Below, piece by piece: positions 33,530-44,100 of a stretch of 64,000 nucleotides of DNA. Positions within the stretch are counted from its first letter, which is position 1. Every line of letters begins with the position of its first letter. Made by a program: the position numbers and the translations under genes. The stretch comes from Undaria pinnatifida (Eukaryota; Sar; Phaeophyceae; Laminariales; Alariaceae): contig JABAKD010000035.1 in NCBI GenBank assembly GCA_012845835.1, positions 186,001 through 250,000 on the forward strand, written 5' to 3'. Below the pieces are notes generated by a model. It made no database searches. It saw nothing but the letters and a program-made list of their open reading frames with translations, and was not told where the DNA came from.

Positions 33530-34000
33530 TAGATGAACTTATAATATACCGCCGTGCGTGCTGCTGCAGTGCTAAACTGCTGTATTGAGTTGGTCACTAG
33601 GTGGTGGGTGGGTGGTGGGTGCACTGGGTGGCGTGACTGGCGTGCGGGGGGAAATCCCATCACGAGTGCAAACCAACGCATTTGTTGGATGCCGTACGTA
33701 TTGCTGGACTGCTGTGTCATGTGGTGGTTGGGTTGTTCGGAAGGCGGACGGGTTGGTCGGTGGGTGGGTAATTGCGTGCCTATGGGAAGTGATCCTGTTC
33801 ATTTTCTTGCCGATGCAATGCCGTTGCTATCTATGGTGATTGGGTAAGTTGGTGGATGGATGGCTTGGTCAGCGGGTGGGTGGGTCGTGTGGTACGTGGG
33901 TGGGTGTTTTCGTGCCTGTACACTGGCCGGCTCTGGCATGCTTCCGGGGTACCACCGAATGTTGGTGATTGACACCGACCAAATAACCATACAATCGTGG
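33530..34000 (-). repeat. Second inverted family B-related copy
   Basis: Collinear with 32,690-33,310 (cactgggtggcgtg, tcccatcacgagtgcaaacc, actgctggactgctgtgtca, ggtgggtgttttcgtgcctg) but with a shorter GGGT tract. Confidence 0.75.
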
Positions 34001-34144
34001 TATATTATTTACGGAAAAAAATAGCGAAAATGAAACTAAATGAAGGGTGATTGACAACGATGACAACGACCACGCCCAACAAGGGTATACTAAACGACGA
34101 TACAAACATATATTAATCACGGAAATAATCAGCAAAAAAATCAT

Positions 34145-34772
34145 TAAATCAACGGATAAACTACAACTAATCTGAGCAAGAATCACGGAAACACCGAAGC
34201 AATCAGCTATCAAAATTTTGATGATACACCAAAGCAATCAGCTATCACAATTTGTGTGATACACCTAACTGATCAGCTATCAAAATTTTGGTCCTCACAA
34301 AAAAGTAGATTAAATGGAGGAATATTACATTACCTGGTAAAGAAGTAATCGTGATTTAACTGATCAGACTGAAACCGAAAATACAAAAAAAACAGGCAAC
34401 CACGAATGATTAATCACGGACGACACCTAAATAGTCAATAACGTTATGTTGTTCATACTATTCACAAACGACATGCCAACCAAACATACATTTTTTTATG
34501 CAATCATCGTAAACTAACCACTGAAGCAATCCGCAAAAAAACGTAAATCAAGGGATGTTCTACAACTAATATTACCAATAGTCACGGAAACACCGAAGTA
34601 ATCAGCAATCAAAATTTTGATTATCACAAAATACTTATTTACTGCAGGAACATTATGCCACCTGGTAACTAACTAGTCGTGATTTTACTGATCACAGAGT
34701 GAAACCCATAATACAAAAAAATCCGACAGCCTTGAATAATCAATCACGGGCATAATAAAATAGTCAAAGACG
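34145..34772 (+). repeat. About 390-bp AT-rich tandem pair
   Basis: gataaactacaactaatct..., cggaaacaccgaagcaatc, agctatcaaaattttg, cctggtaa and a gtgattt-actgatca block recur from about 34,540. Short echoes match the 72-bp unit at 33,356. Confidence 0.65.
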
Positions 34773-34829
34773 TTTTATTTACCATTACTACTGGTATCAC
34801 TTCGAGTATATTCGAAAGCAACGGCGTAC

Positions 34830-34988
34830 CTTGATCTTCCACAGTCTCTTCGCACAGCGGGTGTGTAGGCCTTGGTCCTCAGCCTCGTTGCAACCCCTGA
34901 CGATCGCGGCGCCTTCGAAAAAATCCCCGGTACAGCCGTATCTAACGCCCGTGAAGGTCGAGCCTTCGATGAAGGCGACGCAAGTAGT
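34830..34988 (-). CDS. Cys-rich internal exon of an unknown gene
   Basis: On the minus strand a strong acceptor (ttctcatatttgatcag) and a GTACGC donor enclose exactly 53 codons with no stop. It reads TTCVAFIEGSTFTGVRYGCT, then GDFFEGAAIVRGCNEAEDQG and LHTRCAKRLWKIK. Four cysteines, balanced composition and phase 0/0 ends argue for a real exon, and the other frames are poor. The family is not recognised, though the Cys and Gly spacing suggests an extracellular or disulfide-rich domain. Neighbouring Cys-rich segments at 35,222-35,285 and 35,629-35,865 may belong to the same gene, but their splice phases do not join directly. Confidence 0.45.
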
Positions 34989-35221
34989 CTGATCAAATAT
35001 GAGAAAACGGTGTGCGTGAGTTACGTATTACGGTTAAAAACAATCTATTGAACGGTGTGATTGTTTCAACTCTGATGGTTCGGCATGCGTCAGCCAATTG
35101 CATTTTTCTTTTATGCCGAGCCCAAGCACAGCACCACCGAACCATCTGCGATGGACTTACACCGATCACCCAATCATCACATCAGCCGCATCAAAACTAT
35201 TTTCACTCTAAAAAAACAAAC

Positions 35222-35285
35222 TATCGCCGCCCTTTGCGTTTGTGCAATTGCACAGCAGCCGCCCGCAGGAGTCGTTCTCGAATTT
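35222..35285 (-). CDS. Candidate short Cys-rich exon
   Basis: Preceded on the minus strand by a pyrimidine-rich acceptor (ccatgactgttcctgcaag) and followed by GTTTGT. One frame reads KFENDSCGRLLCNCTNAKGG, with a C-x4-C-x-C pattern. It is short, and its end phase does not fit the exon at 34,830-34,988 in that frame, so the call is tentative. Confidence 0.25.
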
Positions 35286-35319
35286 CTTGCAGGAACAGTC
35301 ATGGAATAATAAGTGCAGG

Positions 35320-35430
35320 TTCTCGTCGAACAGGGGGTAAACGGAAGGGATGGAAAAAACACGGATTCAGCGTAGCCTGTGCAGCGAACGGGAGGTAAAC
35401 GAAAGGTGCGGTAAAAACACGGATTCAGGT
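35320..35430 (+). repeat. 58-bp tandem pair
   Basis: gtaaacggaagggatgg-aaaaacacggattcag is repeated at about 35,337 and 35,395 with small indels. Confidence 0.6.
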
Positions 35431-35628
35431 TGTAGCTACTACTGAAAAATAATGCGTACGCCCAATGCGCTCAATGCACACAACGACGGAAGCGTGACTG
35501 TTGTACGATACTGTTTTGTTCTTGTTTTTCCATTAAAAAGCGCAACGCATACTTCTGCTGTATATGATTGCAACGAAAGGGTGACCGCTGGACGAGCACG
35601 AAAGCGTTTGTAGTGCTCTATGAAACTA

Positions 35629-36062
35629 TTAATAGTACTGGTATGTATACACGTCAAATAGCATCTCGGTGGGTTGGGGTTGGGCGAAGGGAGAACCGCG
35701 GAAAGAAAGCGCGAAAAACAAATTATGCTTACGTGCTCTTCCGTTGTCGTTGGTTGCCTCCACCAGCTTCCCGATGGAGACGCAAGCCAAGCAGTAGGTT
35801 TTGGAGGACTTGGACGGGTCCCGGTCCTTGCAGAATAGGTTGGCGACGAAATCAGGTCTTAGCATCCTTGTACACGCCGCGGTCGCAAACGTCGAAAGAC
35901 GAGTTCTTCGCCTTCTTCACGGCCTAACTCCCGAGACAATCCTCCTCGGAACACGGCTGAATTTTGGGGCTCCCCGGCTACTTCCAAAGGACGATTGACG
36001 CCAGTAACCTCCGGTGCGGGTCTACTCTTCTTAGCGGGAGACCGCTTGAAAGCGTCCGACAT
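35629..36062 (-). CDS. Candidate 5' exons of the Cys-rich gene
   Basis: A minus-strand ATG at 36,062 opens a 67-codon frame (MSDAFKRSPAKKSRPAPEVT ...). Overlapping it, a second frame reads PDFVANLFCKDRDPSKSSKT then YCLACVSIGKLVEATNDNG and reaches a good donor (CAC/GTAAGC, about 35,736). The junction between the two frames is unresolved (intron or frameshift near 35,870). I do not recognise the protein. Confidence 0.3.
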
Positions 36063-36199
36063 GGAGCCGTGATGCGGCTAACGTGATGACCGGGTGGTGG
36101 GGGTATGTCGGCGAGGATAGTTATGCGGTGCTCGTGCGCCCGACAAAAAAACGTTGCAATTGGCCGACGCATTGACGCGTACCGAATGATCAAACCGGT

Positions 36200-36640
36200 A
36201 GCCGTTCAATAGATTGCAACAGGCTTTCCACGAAAACGGAAACTATACTGTACCGTCCATACCGGTATTGCTCTGCGTTCGCCTGATTGAAACCGATACG
36301 CGTTCGCGAGACTAACATACAATTCACTAGATTGTTCGACTGTCGGATAATATACGCGTAGAATACTGTTCTTAAACCTGTCAAACGGTATCAGTATTGC
36401 TCGGTCTTGGCATGATTAATATTGATAAATTGATACCCGTTCGCGAGACTATTATACAATTCACTAGATTATTTGACTGTCCGAAAACTACGCTTAGAAT
36501 ATTGTTCTTAAACCTGTCTAACGCATGAAACACCCAAGAGAAAAAACGAAAATTAACTAGAATACTGTTCTAAAGCCTGTCTAACGCATGAAACACCCAC
36601 GAGATGAAAAAAAAAACGCGTGAAACACCAAAAAGAAAAA
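36200..36640 (+). repeat. About 140-bp degenerate tandem repeat
   Basis: gttcgcgagactaacatac, aattcactagatt, gttcttaaacctgtc and catgaaacaccc recur near 36,300, 36,435 and 36,560. Confidence 0.65.
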
Positions 36641-36975
36641 AATGGTAATAACGAGAACAAATCAAACACAACAAAATGTATTTCCGGTTCGCGGGACGGT
36701 AAAATATACGGTTAGCAGGACAGTCGTGTGCTACGCCGCGTTCGAGAGGCGCATGAAATTAAAAAAAGCTTTTAATGAAGAGAGCACAGCACGCCCGGTG
36801 AGATACCCCACGAGCACGCCAGAGGCTGCCCCCGGCAGCGTCGGGAGTGGCGAGCAAGGCGAGGCACGTCCTGTAATCAGCTCGCGAGAAGTGGACCGCA
36901 GCTCGAATTACCTCGAATACGGCCGAAATTCTAGTCTATATCGGAGTCCTCGGCTGTTCTCGTGCAAGCGTCAAA
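36641..36975 (+). repeat. Family A head segment, copy 1
   Basis: The part from about 36,800 (ggctgcccccggcagcgtcg, gcgagcaaggcgaggcac, cagctcgaattacctcga, ggctgttctcgtgcaagc) matches 46,230-46,405 in the same orientation. No protein recognised. Confidence 0.7.
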
Positions 36976-37065
36976 CTCAAAAATATCTGTCCTTGCCAGG
37001 GGGGCAAAGCGGCGGGCTGCCGCCCGCCTTGGCGCCACGCATGCCCGCAAGTTTCGAGGATGCAT

Positions 37066-38892
37066 AGTATGTATACCTATAATTGTCATTTTCCCTTCTG
37101 TTGTTGGGCATGTCGCTTCGTGCTCGCACTTTCATCCAAAACGCCAGAAGGGGTGGGCAAAATTCGGACCTTGGCGTCACGTTGCCCGAGGTTTGGGCGC
37201 GATCCGTGCCAACGTGTCGCGCGTGGCAAGCCCTTTTGACCTTTTTGGCCTTGGGCACATTTAAGGCAAATCCCCGGGTTTCCGCAAATTTGCAGATGAC
37301 AGACAGCAGACAACATGCGGAGACGCAACGCTACATACTACCTTGCCGCACAGCAGCAGCAGTTGGCAACAATATGTATTATGTGCGCATAATAGCGTGT
37401 GCTCGCTACGCTTCGGCGTGATGCTCGTGTCGGAGCCTGCCATTTGTCACCCCACCATACCACACATTTCTGCTGTGCTGCCGCTGCCTCCGCATGTCCA
37501 TCGATCGCGCCATGATGTCCGCAAAATCCTCGGGGTTGAGGTTCCCGCATCCCCTATCCCCGTATACGTACGTACGATTTGGGGAGGCAGTTCTTTCCAC
37601 GCGAAAAAAATCAGAATTTTTTGCCAAGATCGCAGATGACACACGGCAGACAACATGCGGAGAGCACAACGCTACAACCCTGCCGCACAGCGGCAGCAGT
37701 AGGCGACACCATGTACGTGTGCATGGCGTGTCCTCGCTATGCTGCCACGAGCTGTTTGTGTCGGAGCCCGCCGTGTGTCACCCCACAATACCACATATTT
37801 CTGTTGTGTTGCTGCTGCGTGCGCATGCCCATAGGATGCCCATAGATCGCGCCACTTTGGGCGGAAATATGGGGACCTTTGTAACATTAACTTATATACC
37901 AACCTGTACATAACCACTATTTTTACGTCCATACCAGGGGTAATGTTTTGTGTCTAAAATTCTGCCCACACCACAGATGACAGGCACCAGACAACACGCG
38001 GACAGAACAACATTATGCGTACAACCCTGCCGCACAGCAGTATTAGAATACATCATGTACGTGCGCGTGGCGTGTCCTCGCTATGCTGCGGCGAGTTGCT
38101 TTTGTCGGAGCCTGTCATCTGTCACTCCGCCATACCGTATATTTCTGCTGTGCTGCCGCTGCGTGGGTGTGCTCATTGTCGCTTAACTTTGACGGAAATA
38201 CAGGGACCTTTAGAATAATAATTTGGAGACAAACCAATCCTTACATTTTATTCCACAGAGGCAGTTTTTTACGTACGTCATTTTTTACGGAGATTTCTTG
38301 CCCACGTCACAGATGACAAGACACCAAACAAAATGCGGGAAACACGATGCCGTGTTGTACGACCCTGCCGCCCAGCAGCAGCAGCAGGCAGGGCCATGTG
38401 CGCGTGCCGTATTCTCTCTATACTGCGGCAAGTTGTTTTTGTCATAGCCTGTCATGTATTGTCCTGTTCCTTGCTCGTGCTCAATAAGTGCTCTATACAT
38501 TGCATTATACAGTACGCCACGTCCTACGCCATCGGTGTGGGTTTGTCATACCGTGCTCCTTATCGCTTCCTGGCCATCCCTTATTTAAGCTGGAGTTCGA
38601 AGCGTGGCCCTCTCCTCGGCATCATACATACGTATCATACATTCGAGAGTGTTTTGTCAACAACGACATCAAATCGCGGTCATGGGCATGTCAATTGAGT
38701 ACCCAAAAAGTGCAAAAAGTGCTGCTATTGAGTACACCCCAGAAGCATTGCGGTTCAATGCGAAATCGTTATTTTTTCCGAGCAACATTTTTTTCATGTA
38801 CAAGAAATGGTCATCGCGTCCGGTAGTGACAATAATGTGTCCTTGCGCTACTCCCCTACACACTTCCCGGAGTAGAACCTTGTATGTATTAT
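37066..38892 (+). repeat. Family A body, copy 1
   Basis: Matches the reverse complement of 46,418-48,600 in several blocks: cttcgtgctcgcactttc/37,117, ggcaaatccccgggtttcc/37,266, the cagatgaca-cagacaacatgcgg units, ccaaaaagtgcaaaaagtg/38,702 and cccggagtagaaccttgt/38,871. It contains four internal units of about 340 bp (starts near 37,293, 37,629, 37,973 and 38,309). Confidence 0.75.
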
Positions 38893-39244
38893 GAGTATAG
38901 GATTATAGGTAAATCGATGCTGTGCATGCGACAGTACTGCCAAGGGGTGCATTACAAAGAAATCGTGTTAATCTGGTGCAGTAGACCACAGATATAAATT
39001 GCGTCATCCGGCACACCACGACTAACAGCAGCAGCAAGCAGCACCATTGCAGCTGCAGTAACAGCACGATAGCAACACACAGAGATGCGGCAGCAGATAA
39101 ATACATGGCGGGTGGATACAAATACACACTCTCACGCCGTACAGCAGCGTACAGCAGCCTAACAATAACATATCAGGTCCAGGTACCCTGTTGTGGACCA
39201 CACACGGTGCCAAACAAAAAGAGACGAAAACAACAATATAAAAA
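38893..39244. other. Spacer, no gene seen
   Basis: Contains cagcagcagc-type repeats and ccaggtaccctg. Nothing else recognised. Confidence 0.4.
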
Positions 39245-39480
39245 AAAAAACTGGAAGCGCTCCGGCGGGAATTGAACCCTCGACCGCATACTCAAAAGGG
39301 ACGCAAGCTACCGTCTAACGACACGTTGTTTTACATGATCACAGAAAAAGACGGAAGCGCCCCGGCTGGAATTGAACCCTCGACCGCATACTCAAAATGG
39401 ACGCAAGCTACTCTCTAATCAAACGTTGTTTTACGGGATTAAAAAAAAAAACGGAAAGCGCTTCGACGGGAATTGAACCC
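39245..39480 (-). repeat. Tandem tRNA-like (degenerate) units, interrupted by G2
   Basis: About 100-bp units, two complete and one broken by the LTR. Read on the minus strand, each has a B-box-like GGTTCAATTCC, a TGCGGTCGAG stem, an A-box-like region (TTAGACGGTAGC), and ends GCGCTTCC followed by a T run (T5 to T10), like a Pol III terminator. Acceptor stems do not pair and the anticodon stem has mismatches, so these are not functional tRNA genes. A tRNA-derived repeat is the best reading. The third unit resumes after the element at 45,398. Confidence 0.45.
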
Positions 39481-39806
39481 TGTTGACAGTGGAGCACCAG
39501 AGTGTAGTGCTGGTGGTAAGATACGACCTGATCTTTTTGGTGGTGATTGGCTGTTGAGGATCTGACGTAGTGTGTGAACGTTATTTTGATCTGAAGACAG
39601 TAGGAGTTTGTACTTATCCTCTTCTGGATTCTGATATGGAGATTCAGGGATGAAATCAAGATCGCTTGTTTTCTTGTGTTCGGAGCTAACATAACAAATT
39701 CTCTCTCCTTTCCTAGCACCCGAAAGGTGCTGACCAGCCCCCCTCAGGCCAAGGGGGGATGCTTTCTGGTCAAGTAGACCTTGCCTAGCTCAAGGCGTGT
39801 CTACAA
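39481..39806 (+). repeat. 5' LTR of G2
   Basis: Begins tgttgacagtggagcacc and ends ctacaa. It matches 45,070-45,397 closely. It holds three potential hairpins: agcacc/ggtgct (39,715-39,731), cccccc/gggggg (39,738-39,758) and ccttg/caagg (39,779-39,795). Confidence 0.9.
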
Positions 39807-39966
39807 TTATCGATAACTTTGGTGAACACACTGAAGTTAGTCAAGGACTTTCGGTAAGGATCGATACAGCAGCTACGGGTAGCTGCGAATTGCGCCGCGT
39901 CTCGGTAATACAAGATTGAGAGAAGAGCCGAGACGCCTATAGCTGAACAAGGGATCGCCGCAGGAT

Positions 39967-40870
39967 ATGTCCCAACGTCGCTCCCAGCATGGAGGAGTGG
40001 CAGCAGCAGAAGGCGGGGGATCGCAGGGCCCCACGTCTGCTGATGGTGAGGTTCGCATCGGGTTGAATGACCTCATATTGGGAAATGGTCCCGGCGCTCC
40101 ACACTATGGACGGTTTTTTTCACAGGCAGCATTGCTCCGCTTCTATACCCGATACGCTGAGTACGAGCGGGCGATGGAACTCAGCAACAACGCACAGTCT
40201 ATCTCGCGCCCTGTGCTGCCGGTTGCTCAGCTGCTTCGTCAGTCCATCCGTTCGAGCCTGTCGTGGACGTATTTTGATGGGACTGAATTACAGGAAGACG
40301 ATTTACGCGAGGCGCTTGCGAAGCACGCAGAATGTTGGACCGACGATTCTAACAACCCAACCATTGCGGCGGCTGAGGTGCCGTCGGGTGACCATGGGGC
40401 CCAAAGCTACTGCTGTAGATCGGATTGACGCCTTCCATAGCCGCCTTGAACAGTACCTTGAAACCCCAGTGCTGAACGCGTTTTCCGTGACACGCTGGGT
40501 GCTTACAAAAGAGGTCCTGCAGCCGTCATTAGTAAAGCACTGGTGGCTGGGTTGAATCCCCCCGAGTTTCAAGGTTGAGCATCAGCTCAAAATGAGAGGG
40601 GCCTGAAAGGACAAACCAAAGAAAATTTTGATCTGGTGCGGGAGGTGGCCGTCGAATGGCGCACGGTGGAGATGGTTGATAAGCAGCGGCACCAAACAGG
40701 TACTGGTCGGGTGAATTCGCGCGGGCAGTCGTCCGCAAAGCCGTTTCCCGGCGTATCGGCCGGTGGGGCGGCCGATGAGGCCTTTACCGCGGTGGTTACC
40801 TGTTTCGAATGCCGTAAGCCCTGTGCACACCTTTCCTTCGAAGGCCTCCTCGTCGCCCGCGGGGGGGCGG
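39967..40870 (+). pseudogene. G2 gag with zinc knuckle
   Basis: ATG at 39,967 opens MSQRRSQHGGVAAAEGGG, then LLRFYTRYAEYERAMELSNN and SSLSWTYFDGTELQEDD. The frame shifts near 40,390 to read VDRIDAFHSRLEQYL, passes a stop near 40,577, and continues NFDLVREVAVEWRTVEM to TCFECRKPCAHLSFEG, a CCHC-type knuckle with the last Cys replaced by Gly and one extra residue. Gag would form the particle and bind RNA. Confidence 0.65.
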
Positions 40871-40889
40871 GGGAACGGGGGTCATGCGT

Positions 40890-41060
40890 CGTCCACGGGG
40901 CGTGGACGACCGCCGCCGCCGCCGCCGCAGCAGCAGCGACCACAGCAGCAGCGGCAGCCGCAGCAACGACAACCGCAGCACTCGCAGCAGCAGCAGCGAC
41001 CACAGCAGCAGCGGCAGCCGCAGCAACGACAACCGCTGCACTCGCAGCAGCGGCAGCGTT
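40890..41060 (+). repeat. Gln/Pro-rich coding repeat of G2
   Basis: A CAG-rich stretch in which a unit of about 66 bp (cagcagcagcgaccacagca, then gccgcagcaacgacaaccgc) is duplicated. In frame 2 it codes for QQQRPQQQRQPQQRQP-like text. In the other frames it gives poly-Ala or poly-Ser. It lies between the zinc knuckle and protease. Confidence 0.75.
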
Positions 41061-41260
41061 TCTTGGCGCATCAACCAGGCTCGACGCCCTTTTCAGGAGC
41101 GGGGAAGGGTTACGGGGGGGCATCTTCGACTGCTTTCCATCAGCGCCACGTTGGCGGTTGGTTTTCTCTTGTGACACCGAGCCCGCGGGCGCGGGAAGAG
41201 CGACCGCATTTTTACCCCCGCACCCGATCCCGTCTTCCGCTAATGCCCCGGCATCGGTAA

Positions 41261-42097
41261 ATGCGCCGGCGGCTGACGAGCCTGGGGAATCCGGGCCGTA
41301 CGTACCAGCGTTCCACGGCGTGCTGCCAGGTAGTATGTCTGGGTTCAGTGCCGAAGGCGTGGCCGTCGACGAGCGCGAAAGATGGTGTCAAGCCAGCTTG
41401 TCAGTTCCCGGGGCAACTGTTATGGCGACGGTTGATGCTGTTGCCATACTCGACTCGGGGTCTGGTATCACGACCATGTCTGCTGGGATTGCGAACAAGT
41501 TTCAAGCTGCATTTCGGTATCTTGGTTGGCCATTTTGTTGTGGATGTCTTGAATTTCATCGTGCCACTTTTTTTGTGGTCGTTAAGCACCTTACGCGCGT
41601 ATCTAATAGAATCGAATCCCAAAGTACTTGAAGTACAGAGGGTACTACATGATCAAATATCCAATAACTTGAAGTACCGGGACATGGCGCACCCGGGGAA
41701 GCTCAAGGTGGCGGATGGCCGTGTGCTCGTGGTCCAGGATAGAACGTGCCCGGTGCGGATTGCTCTGCACACCAGCTGGGGTTTGGTCACCATGGATCCG
41801 TTTTCCTTTGCAGTCGTGCCGGGCGACGACGATGTTGTCATTATCGGAAACCCAACTTTGAAGCTGTCGGGCATCGAAGTCTGTGACAGTTTGGGGGCGC
41901 GCGCGCGGGAACGTGCCGCTCTCACCGGTGTCGACTCCACAGCGTACCGGCAATGCCGCCGCGTTATTGTTGGTGGCGACATTTTGCAGCAGCAGTGCGG
42001 GACGCCGGAGAAGCCGGATGGAGCCGTAAAGCGCTTGGTGGCGCGGGAGCCGGACATCGACATGGGCCCGGAGGAGGAATTACGGGCTAGCAGCTGA
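41261..42097 (+). pseudogene. G2 aspartic protease
   Basis: Frame 1 reads VDAVAILDSGSGITTMSAGI, the active-site DSG at 41,452. After an insertion of about 120 bp that breaks the frame, frame 2 reads GKLKVADGRVLVVQDRTCPV, then FAVVPGDDDVVIIGNPTLKL (the flap-distal IIG motif of retropepsins). The frame ends in a run of acidic residues at 42,097, where RT should begin. Confidence 0.75.
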
Positions 42098-42123
42098 TCC
42101 TGGAGCGCTTGTAAGAGGTCGGG

Positions 42124-43080
42124 TTGTACGCTGCGGCTCACAAGTGCACCTTCTTCGAGACTAGCATCACCTGGTGCGGGAAGGTGTACTCGCAGGGGCA
42201 AGTCAAGCACGATCCTGAGCGGTTGACGGGCTTGGCAACCATGAGGCGGCCTGAGACTGCGGCCGAGTTGATGCAGTTCTTGCAGGCTGTTAATTGGCTG
42301 CGTACGTCTTTGCCGCGCATGGCAGAGGTTGTTTATCCTCTTCGTGTCTTCCTGGAGGAGCATCTGGCGGGTGCCAAGCGTCGCACCAAACGTGTGGCAT
42401 CAAACCGGGTGATCTCGGCTGGGGACTGGACCTCGAGGTTGATCGGGGCCTGGGAGGCCGCGCAGGATCTTGTCGCTCACGCTGTGGCTTTGTCTTACCC
42501 GAAACCGGGATGGGCGGTGCTCATGTTTCAGGATGCCTCCGATGAGCATTGGGGGAGGTTTCTCACGCAGGTGCCGCAGGAAGAGCTCGACCGCGGCGTT
42601 TCAGTCGAGGACATGACTCACGAGCCTCTTGGATTCCAGAGTGGGACCTTCAAAGTGTCACAGCAGCGCTGGACGACGGTAGACAAAGAAGGCTTCGTCA
42701 TGGTGAGTACCTCCAAGCAGTTGGAGTACCTCTTGTGGAACGGCGTGCACACTTATACTGACCACCGGGATTTGGGGTACATTTTTGATCCGTAGGCGTG
42801 GGTGTCGTCTGTTGCGAACACGACGGCGCAGCGTTTGGACCAGTGGAAGGCGGTATTGGGGCAATACGACAATACCATTGTGCACATCGCCGGAGATCGT
42901 AACTGCTGGGGGGACTTGCTCTCGCGGTGGGTGACTGTCCGTTCGGTGAGTGTTCGCGCTACCGCGGTGTACGCTGCTGGCGCGCCAGATGAAACTCTTC
43001 CGTCCAAGCAGGTGATCCGGGACGCGCAGCAATCGTCGCGGCCAAACCTGAGCAGCTCGCGTCGAGGGCTACGTCGTTCA
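42124..43080 (+). pseudogene. G2 RT thumb and RNase H; RT catalytic core deleted
   Basis: The frame starts directly in the RT connection (AAAHKCTFFETSITWCGKVY, then ELMQFLQAVNWLRTSLPRM). No palm YxDD exists between it and the protease, only 26 bp, so about 300 codons are missing. RNase H residues are readable: LMFQDASDEHWG (D), TVDKEGFVMVST (E), TYTDHRDLGYIF (D), with HIAGDRNCWGDLLSRW closing the domain after a TAG at 42,793-42,795. Confidence 0.8.
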
Positions 43081-44100
43081 TGACGAACGTTGGTCAAGTG
43101 AGCTTGGATGCCAAGGGACTTTTTCGGCTCCCGGTTAATGGGCGCGCGGTGTTGTGGATTCCAGGAGGAGCTAAGCAGCTTCAGGTACTGGTTAATGGTT
43201 TGTGCACACATGAAGGAGGCTGGCCATCGGGGTGCCGTGGCTATTCTGCACCGGCTGTCGGAATACTCCTGTTGGTTTTCCATGGAGGAGCACTTAGCCG
43301 AGTTTATCAAGCAGTGTCTTCATTGCATGGATTCCAAAGCAGGGGAGAAAATGCCACGTCCGCTTGGGGAGACGGTGCACGGCACCAGGCCGGGCGAAGT
43401 GGTCCACTTCGACCATCTCCATGTTGGTGCGAGCCGGCCGTTGGGATACGATGGCCTGGATGAGGACGGGGGGTACCGATACATCCTCGTCATGATGGGC
43501 GATATGAGTAATTGGGTTTGGCTTGAGCCCACAGAAGCATGCACTGCTCGTTTAACAGCGCAGCATCTCCTGACCTGGTGTAAGATTAATGGGGTTCCGG
43601 AGATGTGGGTGAGTGACACTGCTTCCCATTTCAAGAATCAAATGATGGCTGCGTTAGAGGAGTGTCTTGGTGTTGACAGGAGGTTTTCAGTTGCGAATTC
43701 GCCTTGGTCTAATGGTACATGCGAACGAATGATGCGTAAGGTGGTGCTTACTCTGAAGGCCATGAATCATGAAGAGCAACGGATCGCCCAGGATTGGGTA
43801 GAGTTAGTACCGGCGATTAAGTGGGCCTTGAACACTGCGTTTCGCGAAAGGAACGGCTCTACCCCGTATCATGTCATGCTCGGCAGAGTACCTCGCGTAG
43901 CGTTGTCCACGTTGGCGTCGTCGACCGGACAGGATTGGCAGGTGGATGTGCTGGACGAGAAGGCTCTTCGGGCGAAGGTGCAGAGCGTGGTTGCGGCGCA
44001 GAGTCAGCTGCACAAGGAGGTCTTGGAAAAGGTGCAGGTGAATCGTGGTAAGCAGCGTGCGGCCGCGAGTCGGGGAAGTTTGCCGATATTTTTATGTTGA
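43080..44100 (+). CDS. G2 integrase, long open frame with DD35E
   Basis: The frame 43,108-44,100 is open for 330 codons. Zinc-binding HHCC: CAHMKEAGHRGA and KQCLHCMDSKAG. Catalytic core: VVHFDHLHVG (D), MWVSDTASHFKN (D), NGTCERMM (E), with 35 residues between the second Asp and Glu by my count. A leading piece (LFRLPVNGRAVLWIPGGAKQ) is in the adjacent frame from 43,080, so the N-terminus has a frameshift near 43,190. Integrase joins element cDNA to host DNA. The core could fold, but no upstream polyprotein is intact. Confidence 0.85.

Larger units (their letters stand above)
35080..36180. repeat. Inverted pair of 110-bp segments (35,080-35,190 / 36,063-36,180)
   Basis: gcgtcagccaattgcatttt ... 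catcagccgcatc at 35,085-35,193 is mirrored on the minus strand just upstream of the ATG at 36,062 (gcgtcggccaattgcaacg ... gttagccgcatc). It may be a duplicated 5' region or terminal inverted repeat. Confidence 0.55.

Noticed and set aside
36200-38500. CRISPR-like regular repeats
   Set aside because: Units and the sequence between them are both repeated and long. This is eukaryotic tandem repeat structure, not repeat-spacer arrays.
40636-41631. 331-codon frame as one intact gag-pol protein
   Set aside because: It passes through a poly-Ala reading of the CAG repeat and only its two ends match gag and protease. The Gln-rich middle is in another frame.
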